Positions 22,494 to 32,229 of a stretch of 64,000 nt of DNA are shown in pieces (the first letter of the stretch is position 1; the number at the start of each line of letters is the position of its first letter). A program made the translations under genes and the position numbers. Location of the stretch: contig CAYRNF010000004.1 in the NCBI GenBank assembly GCA_964425695.1, forward strand, positions 1 to 64,000. Direction: 5' to 3'. The notes below the pieces were generated by a model, which was given only the letters and a program-made list of their open reading frames with translations, searched no databases and was not told the DNA's origin. Source of the stretch: JAKPBU01 sp964425695 (GTDB taxonomy: Bacteria > Pseudomonadota > Gammaproteobacteria > Xanthomonadales > Xanthomonadaceae).

Positions 22494-23888
22494 ATGACCG
22501 CAACCAACACCCCGTCCATGACCCCGCGCGAGATCGTGCAGGAGCTCGATCGCCACATCGTCGGCCAGACCGCGGCCAAGCGCGCGGTGGCCATCGCGCT
22601 GCGCAACCGGTGGCGTCGCGCCCAGCTGCCGGATGCGCTGCGCAACGAGGTGATGCCCAAGAACATCCTGATGATCGGGCCCACCGGCGTGGGCAAGACC
22701 GAGATCGCGCGACGCCTGGCCACGCTGGCCAACGCGCCGTTCGTCAAGGTGGAAGCCACGCGCTTCACAGAAGTGGGTTACGTGGGCAAGGACGTGGAGC
22801 AGATCATCCGCGACCTGGCCGACACCGCCGTCAAGCTGTACCGCGAGCAGGCCAAGCAGCGCGTGCGCACGCGCGCCGAGGAGCGCGCGGAAGACCGCAT
22901 CCTGGACGCGCTGCTGCCGCGGCGCGAAGGCGGCGGTTTCGGCTTCGGCGCGGCGCAGACCACCACCGTGGACATCGCGCAGGAGCCTGCGTCGCAGCCG
23001 GTGTCCGACAAGGGCAGCGAAACGCGCCAGAAGCTGCGCCGTCAGTTGCGCGCGGGCGCCCTGGACGACCGCGAGATCGAGATCGACCTGGCGCCCGCCG
23101 GCAGCGGGGTGGACATCATGACCCCGCCCGGCATGGAGGAGATGGGCCAGCAGCTGCGGCAGATGTTCTCGCGGCTGGGCGGCGGACAGGCGCAGAAGAA
23201 GACGCTGGCGATCCGCGCCGCGCGGCCGCTGCTGATCGAGGAAGAAGCCGGCCGGCTGGTCAACGAGGACGACGTGCGCGAAGCGGCGATCGAGGCCTGC
23301 GAGCAGCACGGCATCGTCTTCATCGACGAGATCGACAAGGTCGCCAAGCGCAGCGAAGGCTACGGCGCCGACGTCTCGCGCGAAGGCGTGCAGCGCGATC
23401 TGCTGCCGCTGGTGGAAGGCAGCACCGTGAGCACCAAGTACGGGCCGGTCAGGACCGACCACATCCTGTTCATCGCCTCCGGCGCGTTCCACCTGGCCAA
23501 GCCGTCCGACCTGATCCCCGAGATGCAGGGCCGCTTCCCGATCCGCGTGGAACTGGGCGCGCTGGGCAAGGACGAGTTCGTGCGCATCCTCACCGAGCCA
23601 AAGGCCGCGCTGACCACGCAGTACGTGGCGCTGCTCAAGACCGAAGGCGTGGACCTGACCTTCTCGGATGACGCGGTGGAGCGCCTTGCGGAGATTTCCG
23701 CGCAGGTCAACGAGCGCCAGGAGAACATCGGCGCGCGCCGCCTGCACACCGTGCTCGAGCGCCTGCTCGATACGCTCAGCTACGAAGCGCCCGACAAGGG
23801 CGGCAGCGTGACCATCGACCGCGCCTACGTGGACGCGCACCTGGGCGACCTGGTGCAGGATCCGGACCTGAGCCGCTACATCCTCTGA
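22494..23888 (+). CDS. hslU: ATP-dependent protease ATPase subunit HslU
   Basis: 464-residue AAA+ unfoldase that feeds substrates to HslV. The Walker A motif GPTGVGKTE is at 62-70, Walker B 'IVFIDEIDKVA' follows the I-domain, and the sensor/arginine region 'NIGARRLHTVLERLLD' is near residue 410. The C-terminal 'DLSRYIL' is the tail that inserts into HslV. The poorly conserved I-domain (about 110-250) includes a glycine-rich insert 'PRREGGGFGFGAAQ'. It starts at ATG 22494, 95 bp after hslV, without a strong Shine-Dalgarno. Confidence 0.97.
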   Translation: MTATNTPSMTPREIVQELDRHIVGQTAAKRAVAIALRNRWRRAQLPDALRNEVMPKNILMIGPTGVGKTEIARRLATLANAPFVKVEATRFTEVGYVGKDVEQIIRDLADTAVKLYREQAKQRVRTRAEERAEDRILDALLPRREGGGFGFGAAQTTTVDIAQEPASQPVSDKGSETRQKLRRQLRAGALDDREIEIDLAPAGSGVDIMTPPGMEEMGQQLRQMFSRLGGGQAQKKTLAIRAARPLLIEEEAGRLVNEDDVREAAIEACEQHGIVFIDEIDKVAKRSEGYGADVSREGVQRDLLPLVEGSTVSTKYGPVRTDHILFIASGAFHLAKPSDLIPEMQGRFPIRVELGALGKDEFVRILTEPKAALTTQYVALLKTEGVDLTFSDDAVERLAEISAQVNERQENIGARRLHTVLERLLDTLSYEAPDKGGSVTIDRAYVDAHLGDLVQDPDLSRYIL

Positions 23889-24107
23889 GCGGCCCGCGCA
23901 TGGCGTAGGGAAGCACTGCGCGGGTGAACGGGCAACGCGACGCTTTCCGCGCAGCGCGGCCTGCGCCGCCCCAAGCCGGCAGCGGGCCGGCGCGGCGCCC
24001 AGACGACGGCCGACCCCACACAAAATCTTGCGTCTGAAGTGCGCGGCACGGTTTGATCGGCACTGCGCGCCGGCCCCAGACTGCGGCAACTCCCCTGCGG
24101 TGGCCGC

Positions 24108-24971
24108 ATGCGCAGCAAGCTCTTCGTTCCCGGATCGCGCCCGGACCTGTTCGCCAAGGCGATCGCGGGGGAGGCCGATGCGGTGTCGTTCGACCTCGAG
24201 GACGCCGTGCCCGCGGACGGCAAGCAGGCCGCGCGCCTGGCGGTGGCGGAGTTCCTGCGCAGCGACGCGGCGCACGGCACGGGCAAGACCCTGCTGGTGC
24301 GCTGCAACGCGTTGGGTACGCCGCACTTCGCCCCTGACATCGCCATGCTGGCCGGGGTGGGCGTGCCGTTCGTGCTCAACCTGCCCAAGGCCGAATCGTC
24401 CGACGACATTCGCGCTGTCGTTGCCGCGCTGGAGCGGGCGGCGCCTGGCGGTGACGGAGGTCCGCAACCGACGCTGCTGGCTACGATCGAGACGCCGCGC
24501 GGCCTGCTGGAAGCAGCGCGGATCGCCGGCGCGCACCCGCGCGTGGCAGGGCTGCAGCTGGGGCTGGCCGACCTCTTCGTGCCCCATGGCATCGCGCGCG
24601 ACGAGGCGAACGTGCACGCCGCGATGTTCGCGCTCAAGCTGTCCGCGGCGAGCGCAGGCGTGGCGGCGTACGACGCGGCGTACGCGGACGTGCACGACGA
24701 AACCGGTTTCGTGCGCGAGGCGCGGCGCGCGCGGGCGCTGGGCTTCGCCGGCAAGAGCTGCATCCATCCGCGCCAGGTGGCATGGGCCAACGCGGCCTTC
24801 GCGCCCACGGAAGCAGAGCTTGCGCAGGCGCGGCGCGTGATCGCGGCGGCGGCCGACGCGCAGGCGCAGGGGCGAGGTGCGTTCCTGCTCGACGGGAAGA
24901 TGGTCGACGCGCCCTTCGTGGAGCGCGCGCGCGCGCTGCTGCGGCAGCCGTTGCGCGGACCGGCGCCATGA
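24108..24971 (+). CDS. HpcH/HpaI (CitE-like) aldolase/citrate lyase family protein
   Basis: 287-residue TIM-barrel lyase of the CitE/malyl-CoA lyase group. 'RSKLFVPGSRPDLFAKA' opens the protein. Metal/CoA-site residues are in 'VSFDLEDAVPADGK' (Glu/Asp), 'LLATIETPRGLLEA' (Glu) and 'LQLGLADLF', and 'FAGKSCIHPRQV' is near residue 218. Stand-alone members cleave (S)-citramalyl-CoA, malyl-CoA or 3-hydroxy-3-methylglutaryl-type thioesters. Its stop codon overlaps the start of the symporter gene (ATGA at 24968-24971), pointing to a shared pathway: uptake by the symporter and cleavage after CoA activation. A class III CoA-transferase lies 12.4 kb away in the same cluster. Substrate not known. Confidence 0.85.
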   Translation: MRSKLFVPGSRPDLFAKAIAGEADAVSFDLEDAVPADGKQAARLAVAEFLRSDAAHGTGKTLLVRCNALGTPHFAPDIAMLAGVGVPFVLNLPKAESSDDIRAVVAALERAAPGGDGGPQPTLLATIETPRGLLEAARIAGAHPRVAGLQLGLADLFVPHGIARDEANVHAAMFALKLSAASAGVAAYDAAYADVHDETGFVREARRARALGFAGKSCIHPRQVAWANAAFAPTEAELAQARRVIAAAADAQAQGRGAFLLDGKMVDAPFVERARALLRQPLRGPAP

Positions 24972-27358
24972 AACATCTGCGCTGCTGGCGGCGATGGGCC
25001 GCGCTGCTGTGCCTGCTGCTGGCCTGGGTGGGCGGCGCCCAGGCGCAGAGCCTGGTATCGCTGCGCGCGGATCCGGCGCTGCCGCCGTTGCCGGCCGGCG
25101 AAGCCCCGCGTGCGATGGCGGGCGCGGGTGAGCGCCTGCTGGTGGCCACGACCGAGGCGCTGTGGATGGAGCGCGCCGACGGAGGCGGTTGGCAGCGCAG
25201 CGATTGGCCGAACGGCGCGGATGGCGGCCGGCTCCTGGGCATGGCGAGCGACGGCGCGCGCGCCATCGCCTGGTTCGGTACGTCCCAGGCCGCCACCGGC
25301 GCATGGGCATTCGTGCCCGAAGCCGCCGGCCTGCGCGCGACCGCGCTCCCCGCGCCGCCGGCCCTGCGCGACCTGCGCCTGTCTGCGGGTACCGAAGCGC
25401 TGTACGCGTTCGGCACCGATGCCGGTGGCAACGGCGCGCTGTACCGGCTGGAGCGCGCGGAAGGCGCGCGCTGGGTGCAGATCGGCGCTCCGGCCGCACG
25501 CCGCGCCGCCACCTCGCTGGTCGCCAGCGGCGCGCAGTTGTTCGCCACGATGCCTGCCGCCGGCGGCGATCGCCTGTTGCGCTGGTCGGAGAACACCGGA
25601 TGGCGCGACGCCGGCGCAGTGCCGGGGCGCGTCCTGCCCGGCAGTGCGCGCGCGCTGGGGCAGGCGCACATCCTCTACGCGCTGGCGCAGCCGGACGGGA
25701 CCGCATTGCCGTCCACGTTCCAGACCGTGACCGGCGCCTGGGCGACACTGCCGGGCGCGCGCGTGCCGGGCGACGCGCTGCCTGCGACCGTGCCCCAGGG
25801 CGTGGCCTGGATCACGCCGGAGGGCCTGGTACAGCGCGCCCGCATCTCCGCACCCGATCTGCTGCTGGGCTGGCTGGACTGGACCATCATCGCGGTCTAC
25901 CTGCTGGCCATGACCGGCATCGGCGCGTACTTCTACCTGCGCGAGAAGCGCGGCAACACCGCGTCGTTCTTCGTCGGCGGCCGCAGCATCCCGTTCTGGG
26001 CGGCGGGCGTGAGCCTGTACGCGACCAACGTCAGCTCGATCAGCTTCATCGCCATTCCGGCCAAGGCGTTCGAAACCAACTGGACGTACCTGGCCAACAA
26101 TCTCATCGGCGTGCTGGGGCTCGTGTTCGTGGCGATCTGGATCGTGCCGCTGCTGCGCCGGCTCGACCTGATGTCGGTCTTCAGCTACCTGGAGACGCGC
26201 TTCCATCCCGGCATCCGCATGCTCGCCAGCGCCATGTGCATCGCGACCCAGGTCGGCAGCCGGATGAGCATCATCCTGTTCCTGCCGGCGCTGGCGATCG
26301 CCTCGATCACCGGCATCGACGTGGTGTGGAGCATCCTGATGATGGGTGTATTCACCATCGTCTACACCACGCTGGGCGGCATGAAGGCGGTGATCTGGAC
26401 CGACTTCACCCAGGTGTTCGTGATGTTCGGCGGCGCGATCTTCGCCATCGTCTACGTGTTGCTGCAGGTGGACGGTGGCGCGCCGGAGGCGGTGCGGATG
26501 GCGCTCGCGCAGGACAAGACCCACCTGTTCGACTTCAGCTTCGACCTCACCCAGGCGACGGTGTGGGGCTTCATCTTCCTGGTGGTGTTCGACGTGGTGC
26601 TCACGTTCCCCAAGGACCAGGTGCTGATGCAGCGCGTGCTGTCCACCAAGTCCGACCGCGATGCGAGCCGGTCGGTGTGGACGTTCGCGGCCATCGTGAT
26701 TCCCGGCGGATTCGTGTTCTATGCCATCGGCACCGCGCTATGGGTGTTCTACACCCAGCACCCGGAGCGGATGAACCCCGCGTTGCCGCTGGACGCCACC
26801 TTCCCGCTGTTCATCGCCGCCGAGCTGCCAGCAGGCGTCACTGGCCTGATCATCGCCGGCATCTTCGCCGCGGCCATGTCCACGCTGTCGAGCATCATCA
26901 ACAGCGTGTCCACGCTGATCTCCGTGGACTTCTACGAGAAGCTGGCGAAGAACCCGACGCCGCAGAAGTCGGTGCGTTTCGCGGAGTGGACCGGCGTGGT
27001 GGTGGGACTGGCCGGCATCGGCATCGCGATCGTGCTGTCGCGCTTCGACATCCGCTCGCTGTTCGACATGTCCATCGAACTGCTGGGCCTGCTGGGCGGC
27101 GGGTTCGCCGGCGCCTACACGCTGGGCATGTTCACCCGTCGTGCCAACGCGCCGGGCGTGGCGATCGGCATCGCGGCCAGCCTGGTGCTCACGTTCGCGA
27201 TCTGGACGCTGGATATCGTGCATCCGTACTACTACCTGGCGATCTCGATCCTGTTCTGCATCGTGATCGGCTACGTGGCCAGCCTGTTCTTCCCGCCGCC
27301 GGCGCAGTCGCTGGCGGGGCTGACGATCCTGCGCGAACCGGCGGCGCCGGGGTCCTGA
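24968..27358 (+). CDS. Periplasmic propeller-like domain fused to a sodium:solute symporter
   Basis: 796-residue fusion. Residues 1-27 are a signal peptide ('LLCLLLAWVGGAQAQS'). Residues about 28-295 form a repetitive beta-rich domain with short 'LYALAQPDG'/'LYAFGTDAGG'-type blades, like the kelch/YjhT (NanM) propellers found fused to some sialic-acid-type symporters. Residues about 298-796 are a complete SSS-family sodium symporter with some 13 membrane segments, including 'FFVGGRSIPFWAAGVSLYAT' and 'VYTTLGGMKAVIWTDFTQV'. The propeller would sit in the periplasm and could bind or mutarotate the substrate before import. It is translationally coupled to the CitE-like gene upstream. The sialic-acid link is only by analogy; no nan genes are present. 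Confidence 0.85.
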   Translation: MKHLRCWRRWAALLCLLLAWVGGAQAQSLVSLRADPALPPLPAGEAPRAMAGAGERLLVATTEALWMERADGGGWQRSDWPNGADGGRLLGMASDGARAIAWFGTSQAATGAWAFVPEAAGLRATALPAPPALRDLRLSAGTEALYAFGTDAGGNGALYRLERAEGARWVQIGAPAARRAATSLVASGAQLFATMPAAGGDRLLRWSENTGWRDAGAVPGRVLPGSARALGQAHILYALAQPDGTALPSTFQTVTGAWATLPGARVPGDALPATVPQGVAWITPEGLVQRARISAPDLLLGWLDWTIIAVYLLAMTGIGAYFYLREKRGNTASFFVGGRSIPFWAAGVSLYATNVSSISFIAIPAKAFETNWTYLANNLIGVLGLVFVAIWIVPLLRRLDLMSVFSYLETRFHPGIRMLASAMCIATQVGSRMSIILFLPALAIASITGIDVVWSILMMGVFTIVYTTLGGMKAVIWTDFTQVFVMFGGAIFAIVYVLLQVDGGAPEAVRMALAQDKTHLFDFSFDLTQATVWGFIFLVVFDVVLTFPKDQVLMQRVLSTKSDRDASRSVWTFAAIVIPGGFVFYAIGTALWVFYTQHPERMNPALPLDATFPLFIAAELPAGVTGLIIAGIFAAAMSTLSSIINSVSTLISVDFYEKLAKNPTPQKSVRFAEWTGVVVGLAGIGIAIVLSRFDIRSLFDMSIELLGLLGGGFAGAYTLGMFTRRANAPGVAIGIAASLVLTFAIWTLDIVHPYYYLAISILFCIVIGYVASLFFPPPAQSLAGLTILREPAAPGS

Positions 27359-27477
27359 CGCCGGCGCCGCGTTGCGCTTCGGCAAGGCCGGGGCGTGCCG
27401 GCCTGACCCGGTGTGCCCGGGATCGGGCGCTCGTGTAGCCTGCCCGCGACGCCACACGGTCAAGCCACCGGACGCGC

Positions 27478-28353
27478 TTGGACACGCACTTCCTCCATAC
27501 CTTCGTCACCGTCGCCGAGCAGGGTTCGATGGCCGCCGCGGCGCGCATCCTGGACATCACCCCGGCCGCGGTGGCGCAGCAGGTGCGCACGCTGGAGCGC
27601 GAGATCGGCGTGCCGCTGATCGGGCGGGTAGGGCGCACCGTGAGCGTGACCGAGGAGGGTGCGCGCATCCTGCACAAGGCCCGCGAGCTGCTGCGCGGCG
27701 TGTCCGACCTGCGCAGCATCGCCAACGAAGGCACGGTCTCGGGCGAACTGCGCCTGGGGGCCTGCCCGACCGCGCTGGCGGGCATGCTGCCCGACGTCCT
27801 GGCGGGCATGGTCGATGCGTTCCCGAGGATCCACGTCTTCATCCAGCCGGGTTTTTCCGCGGAGCTGTACCGCGCGGTGGACCGCAACGACCTGGACGCG
27901 GCGATCGTGCTGCAGGCGCCGTACGAACTGCCCAAGACCTGCGAGTGGCGGCTGCTGCGCGAGGAGCCGCTGGTGGTGCTGGCGCCCGAGGCGCTGGCGC
28001 ACGGCGATCCGCATGAACTGCTCGCCACCCAGCCGCTGGTGCGCTACGACCGCAACCAGTGGGGCGGCCGCCTGGCCGACGACTACCTGCGCGATGCCGG
28101 CATCGCGCCGATCGAACGGTTCGAGCTCAACGCGCTCAATGCCATCGCGGTGATGGTGGACCGGGGACTGGGCGTGTCGCTGGTGCCCGACTGGGCGCGG
28201 CCCTGGCCCGAAGGCCTGCGTCTGGTCCGCATCCCGGTGCCGCGTCCGCACGAGCCGCGGCGCATCGGTCTGGTGTGGTCGCGTTCGAGCGTGCGCGCGC
28301 GCCTGGTGCACGTGCTCCTGGAAGAAGCGTCGAAGGTGCTGCGCTCCCTCTGA
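27478..28353 (+). CDS. LysR-family transcriptional regulator
   Basis: 291-residue LysR-type regulator. The N-terminal winged helix (residues 1-60: 'FLHTFVTVAEQGSMAAAARI', 'ITPAAVAQQVRTLEREIG') is followed by a periplasmic-binding-protein-like effector domain (about 90-290). Translation appears to start at TTG 27478, since no ATG or GTG lies suitably before the conserved first helix. It stands between the symporter fusion and the TonB-dependent receptor, all on the same strand, so it is a good candidate regulator of one or both. The effector cannot be predicted. Confidence 0.92.
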   Translation: MDTHFLHTFVTVAEQGSMAAAARILDITPAAVAQQVRTLEREIGVPLIGRVGRTVSVTEEGARILHKARELLRGVSDLRSIANEGTVSGELRLGACPTALAGMLPDVLAGMVDAFPRIHVFIQPGFSAELYRAVDRNDLDAAIVLQAPYELPKTCEWRLLREEPLVVLAPEALAHGDPHELLATQPLVRYDRNQWGGRLADDYLRDAGIAPIERFELNALNAIAVMVDRGLGVSLVPDWARPWPEGLRLVRIPVPRPHEPRRIGLVWSRSSVRARLVHVLLEEASKVLRSL

Positions 28354-28610
28354 GCGACGGGCGCGGCGTCGCGGCGGCTTGTTGCGCCGCAACAAAGTTT
28401 TGCCTGTCGCAGTCGCAACAAAAGCTGTCCTCTGAACATAGTTCACGGACATTTAACGCGTTTTGCGAGGCGCATACGCTGCTTGCAACCCCGACCATGG
28501 GCTGCGGCGCCGGATGAGCGCGTCGCGCGGCGCGGCAGCCACCCGGCGCAGCGCGGCGAACGAACGCGGGACGCCACCGGCATCCCGGCATCTGACCTGA
28601 CGGGGACCCC

Positions 28611-30827
28611 ATGAAGACCAAGCTTTCGGCTGCGATCGCGTTCGCGCTGCTTTCCACCGTTGCCGCCGGCGCGCAGGCGCAGGATCCCGTCGCCGCTGAC
28701 CCGCAGGCGCAGGCAGCCGCAGCCGAGGACGACGCCAGCGCCACGGACCTGGACGCGGTGATCGTGACCGGCACGCGCAGCCCCAAGGCGGTGGACAAGG
28801 TGCCCGGCGCGGTCACCGTGATTTCCACCGAGGAAGTCCAGCGCACCCTGGAGCTCACCGAAGACGCCACCGCCGTGCTGGCGCGCACGGTGCCGGGCTA
28901 CTCGGAATCCTCGCAGGCGATGAACAACCTGGGCGAGACGCTGCGCGGACGCGTGGCGCTGCGCCTGTTCGACGGCGTACCGCAGGGCTCGCCGCTGCGC
29001 GAAGGCAGCCGCTCGGCCACGTTCACCGACATGGGCGTCATCGGCCGCATCGAGGTCATCAACGGGCCTTCCGCGGCCGAGGGCATCGGTGGCGCCGGCG
29101 GCGTGATCAACTACCTGTCCAGGACGCCGACCGAGGAGGGCACGCGCTTCACCGTGCAGACCCGCTACGGCACCCAGTTCGAGGACGACAGCGAGGTGTG
29201 GAAGGTCGGCGCCACCATCGAGCACAAGGCAGGCGCGTTCGATTTGCTGGGCGCGGCGTCGTACACCGATCGCGGCATCACCTACGACGCCAACGGGCGC
29301 CGCATCGGAATCAGCGCCAGCGGCTCGGTGGCCGACAGCAGGTCGAAGAACTTCTTCTTCAAGGGCGGCTACAACTTCGGCGAAGGCCAGACCCAGCGCC
29401 TGCAGTTCAGCGCCAGCAGCTTCCGGATCGACAACAACGCCGACTACCGCTACCAGGCGGGCAACCGGGCCACGGGGCTGTCCGATACCGCGATTCCCGA
29501 GCCGCCGCTTGCGGGCAAGGCGGACTTCAACGACTTCGAGCAGTACATCCTTGCGTACAGCAACGCCGACCTGCTGGGCGGCGACTTCCGCCTGGACCTG
29601 TACAAGGCCGAGCAGGCGATGCGCTTCCCCAGCGACAACTCCAATGACCGCCAGGACCCGCTGATCGCGCCGATCGGCACGCTGATCGACCAGTCCGAGA
29701 TCATGTCGGACAAGCAGGGCGCCAAGGCGGCGATGACCTGGAGCGGGCTGTTCGGCGTGGAGGGCCTGGAGGCGCGCGTGGGCCTGGACGTGGTGGAAGA
29801 CACCGCGCAGCAGCGCCTGGCGCTGACCGACCGGATCTGGGTGCCGCCGATGGAGTACTCCAGCGTGGCGCCGTGGACCCAGCTGTCGTGGGACATCGGC
29901 AACCTGACCCTCAGCGCGGGCGTACGCCGCGAAGACGGCGAGCTGCACGTGGACGACTACACCACCACCTGGTTCCGCGACCGGCGCCGCATCGGCGGCG
30001 GCACCGTGCAGTACCAGGAAACGCTGCCCAACGTGGGCGCGGTGTACCGGTTCGGCGACAGCGGGTTCTCGGTGTTCGCCTCCTACGGCGAGGGCTTCAG
30101 CCTGCCCAACGCGGGCATCCCGCTGCGCAACCTGCAATGCACCAACGACTCGCCGGAAGGCACGCAGCCCGACGGCTGCCCCAACGATCCGCCGATCACC
30201 GTGGAGGACGTGCTGGACCTGCAGGCGATCGTGGTGGAGAACAGGGAAATCGGCTTCAACTGGCGCGGGCGGATGGGGTCGGTCGGGGCGTCGGTGTACC
30301 GCTCGTATTCGGAGAACGGCTCGTCCTACCGCGTCGATCCGGTCTCGCTGGATTTCATCCTGAACCGCGCTCCGGTGGAGATCGAAGGATTCGAGGCCAA
30401 CGGCGAGCTGCGCTTCAACGACGACTGGCGCCTCAACGCGATCTATTCCCGGATCGAGGGACGCAGCACGTACGTCAACAACGGGCCGCTGGACCGCGAG
30501 CTGGGCATCACCGACCTGTCGCCGGACAAGTTCGCGGCCACGCTGGCCTGGCGTTTCCTGCCCCGCGGGAACGTGGCGCTGACCGCAACGACGCTGTTCG
30601 ACCGCGACATCAACGAAGGCCGCGCCAACGAAGAGCATACCGAGGGCTACACCCTGTACGACCTCACCGCCAGCTACGATTTCGGCCGCGCCGGGGAACT
30701 CGCGCTGGGCATCGAGAACCTCACCGACAAGTTCTACTTCCTGACGTTCTCGCAGATCGACTTCTTCCAGAACTACTTCGCCGGGCGCGGGCGCACGGTC
30801 ACGCTGACCCACACGATCCGGTTCTGA
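28611..30827 (+). CDS. TonB-dependent outer-membrane receptor
   Basis: 738-residue outer-membrane transporter powered by TonB-ExbBD. A signal peptide ends near 'AAGAQAQ' (residue 24). It is followed by an acidic/alanine-rich segment, a plug domain (about 45-165, 'DAVIVTGTRSPKAVDKVPGA' and 'RIEVINGPSAAEGIGGAGG') and a 22-strand barrel ending in 'TLTHTIRF' with terminal Phe. The 'GPSAAEGIGGAGGVINY' form is common among siderophore-type receptors, but carbohydrate receptors use similar plugs. The upstream 257 bp is less GC-rich than its surroundings around 28385-28470 and probably holds the promoter. A serine hydrolase gene follows 91 bp downstream. Substrate unknown. Confidence 0.93.
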   Translation: MKTKLSAAIAFALLSTVAAGAQAQDPVAADPQAQAAAAEDDASATDLDAVIVTGTRSPKAVDKVPGAVTVISTEEVQRTLELTEDATAVLARTVPGYSESSQAMNNLGETLRGRVALRLFDGVPQGSPLREGSRSATFTDMGVIGRIEVINGPSAAEGIGGAGGVINYLSRTPTEEGTRFTVQTRYGTQFEDDSEVWKVGATIEHKAGAFDLLGAASYTDRGITYDANGRRIGISASGSVADSRSKNFFFKGGYNFGEGQTQRLQFSASSFRIDNNADYRYQAGNRATGLSDTAIPEPPLAGKADFNDFEQYILAYSNADLLGGDFRLDLYKAEQAMRFPSDNSNDRQDPLIAPIGTLIDQSEIMSDKQGAKAAMTWSGLFGVEGLEARVGLDVVEDTAQQRLALTDRIWVPPMEYSSVAPWTQLSWDIGNLTLSAGVRREDGELHVDDYTTTWFRDRRRIGGGTVQYQETLPNVGAVYRFGDSGFSVFASYGEGFSLPNAGIPLRNLQCTNDSPEGTQPDGCPNDPPITVEDVLDLQAIVVENREIGFNWRGRMGSVGASVYRSYSENGSSYRVDPVSLDFILNRAPVEIEGFEANGELRFNDDWRLNAIYSRIEGRSTYVNNGPLDRELGITDLSPDKFAATLAWRFLPRGNVALTATTLFDRDINEGRANEEHTEGYTLYDLTASYDFGRAGELALGIENLTDKFYFLTFSQIDFFQNYFAGRGRTVTLTHTIRF

Positions 30828-30918
30828 TGCCCGCAGCGACCGCGCGGCGCAGCGGCTGCGCGAGGCGCGTACGGTGCGCCGTGCGTGCCGCACCGGCGAC
30901 TGGCGCCTGCTAGACCCC

Positions 30919-32229
30919 ATGAAGCGATCCAAGGCCGCTCGGCGCTGCCTGCACGCCGCTTTGTGGCTGGCGCTGTGCGCGTGTGCGGGACCGGCCGCGC
31001 CGCGCGGCGTGGCCGCCGCCGCACCGGGCGACGCGCCGCGCGTGCCCGCCGCCGCGACGCCGCGGTTCGAAGCGCTGCATGCCGCGCTGCGCGGCGCAAC
31101 GGCGCGTGGCGGCTACCTGGGCGCCGTGGTGCTGGTCGCCCGCGACGGGGCGCTGCTCGATGTGGCAGCGGTGGGGCATCGAGACCTGGCGCGGCGCGAG
31201 CCGGTCGCGCCGGACGCGATCTTCCGCGTGTATTCCATGACCAAGACGGTGGCTGCGGTCGCCGCGATGCAGCAGGTGGAACGCGGCGCGCTGTCGCTGG
31301 ATGCGCCGGTGTCCTCGGTGCTGCCGGCGTTCGCAACGCAGCGCGTGCTGGACGCGGAGACGGGCGCGCTGCGGGCACCGGCCCGGGCGATGACGCTGCG
31401 CCATCTGCTGACCCACACGGCGGGCCTGGCTGCAGGACTGCCGGGCGACGCCGCGGCGGAAGCGCTGCTGCAGGCCGCGCAGGCCGAACGGTCGGCCGAC
31501 CTGGCGGACTTCGCACGGCGCGTCGCGCGCACGCCGCTTGCGGCCGATCCGGGCACGCGTTTCGGCTACGACGGCGTGGGCACGGAGCTGGTCGCGCGAA
31601 TGGTCGAAGCCGCCTCCGGCCAGCGCTTCGACGAGTACGTGCGCACGCGCATCCTGGCGCCGCTGCGCATGCACGACACCGGCTTCGACGTGCCGCAGGC
31701 GCAGCGGTACCGCATCGTGGACCTCACCCGCATGGGCGACGATGGGCAACTGGCGCTGGACGACAGCGCGAGCGCACGCACGCCCGGGGTACGGTTGCGC
31801 GCCTACCCGAGCGCGGCCGGCGGCCTGTACTCCACCGCGGTCGACTGGTGGCGGCTGTGCGAGATGCTACGCGCAGGCGGTACCCTCGACGGCGCACGGC
31901 TCCTGTCGCCGGCCTCGGTGGCCGCGATGCTGCGCAACCAGCTGACCATGCTCGATCCGCCCGTCCACCAGTTCAGCGACGCGGAAGGCTTCGGCTTCGG
32001 CGGTTACGTGGTGCTGGATCCGGCGCGGCGCAGCGGCGGCGGTGGGCGCGGCGCATACGGCTGGTCGGGCGCGGCCTCGACCTCGTTCCAGATCGATCCG
32101 GAGAGCGGCGTGGTGGTGATCGTGTTGATGCAGCATCTTCCGCGTGGCGACCTGCCCGCGGGCGTAGCCGACCTGCCGCGGCTGGGGCCACGGCTGCGCG
32201 CGCTGGCGATGCAGGCGGCGCTGCCATGA
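30919..32229 (+). CDS. Beta-lactamase-family (class C-like) serine hydrolase, secreted
   Basis: 436-residue exported serine hydrolase of the beta-lactamase/esterase (EstB, AmpH-like) superfamily. A cysteine-containing signal segment 'LHAALWLALCACAG' covers residues 1-30. The nucleophile motif S-x-x-K is Ser106-Lys109 in 'VYSMTK', the Tyr motif is in 'RFGYDGVGTEL', and the C-terminal 'GAYGWSGAASTSF' is the third box. Such proteins hydrolyse esters, D-amino-acid peptides or beta-lactams; an esterase acting on substrate side groups would suit this locus. Its TGA overlaps the ribokinase ATG (32226-32229), so the two are coupled. Confidence 0.88.
   Translation: MKRSKAARRCLHAALWLALCACAGPAAPRGVAAAAPGDAPRVPAAATPRFEALHAALRGATARGGYLGAVVLVARDGALLDVAAVGHRDLARREPVAPDAIFRVYSMTKTVAAVAAMQQVERGALSLDAPVSSVLPAFATQRVLDAETGALRAPARAMTLRHLLTHTAGLAAGLPGDAAAEALLQAAQAERSADLADFARRVARTPLAADPGTRFGYDGVGTELVARMVEAASGQRFDEYVRTRILAPLRMHDTGFDVPQAQRYRIVDLTRMGDDGQLALDDSASARTPGVRLRAYPSAAGGLYSTAVDWWRLCEMLRAGGTLDGARLLSPASVAAMLRNQLTMLDPPVHQFSDAEGFGFGGYVVLDPARRSGGGGRGAYGWSGAASTSFQIDPESGVVVIVLMQHLPRGDLPAGVADLPRLGPRLRALAMQAALP

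Noticed and set aside
28354..28610. Operator for the LysR regulator upstream of the TonB-dependent receptor
   Set aside because: No clear T-N11-A dyad could be singled out; only a lower GC content is evident.
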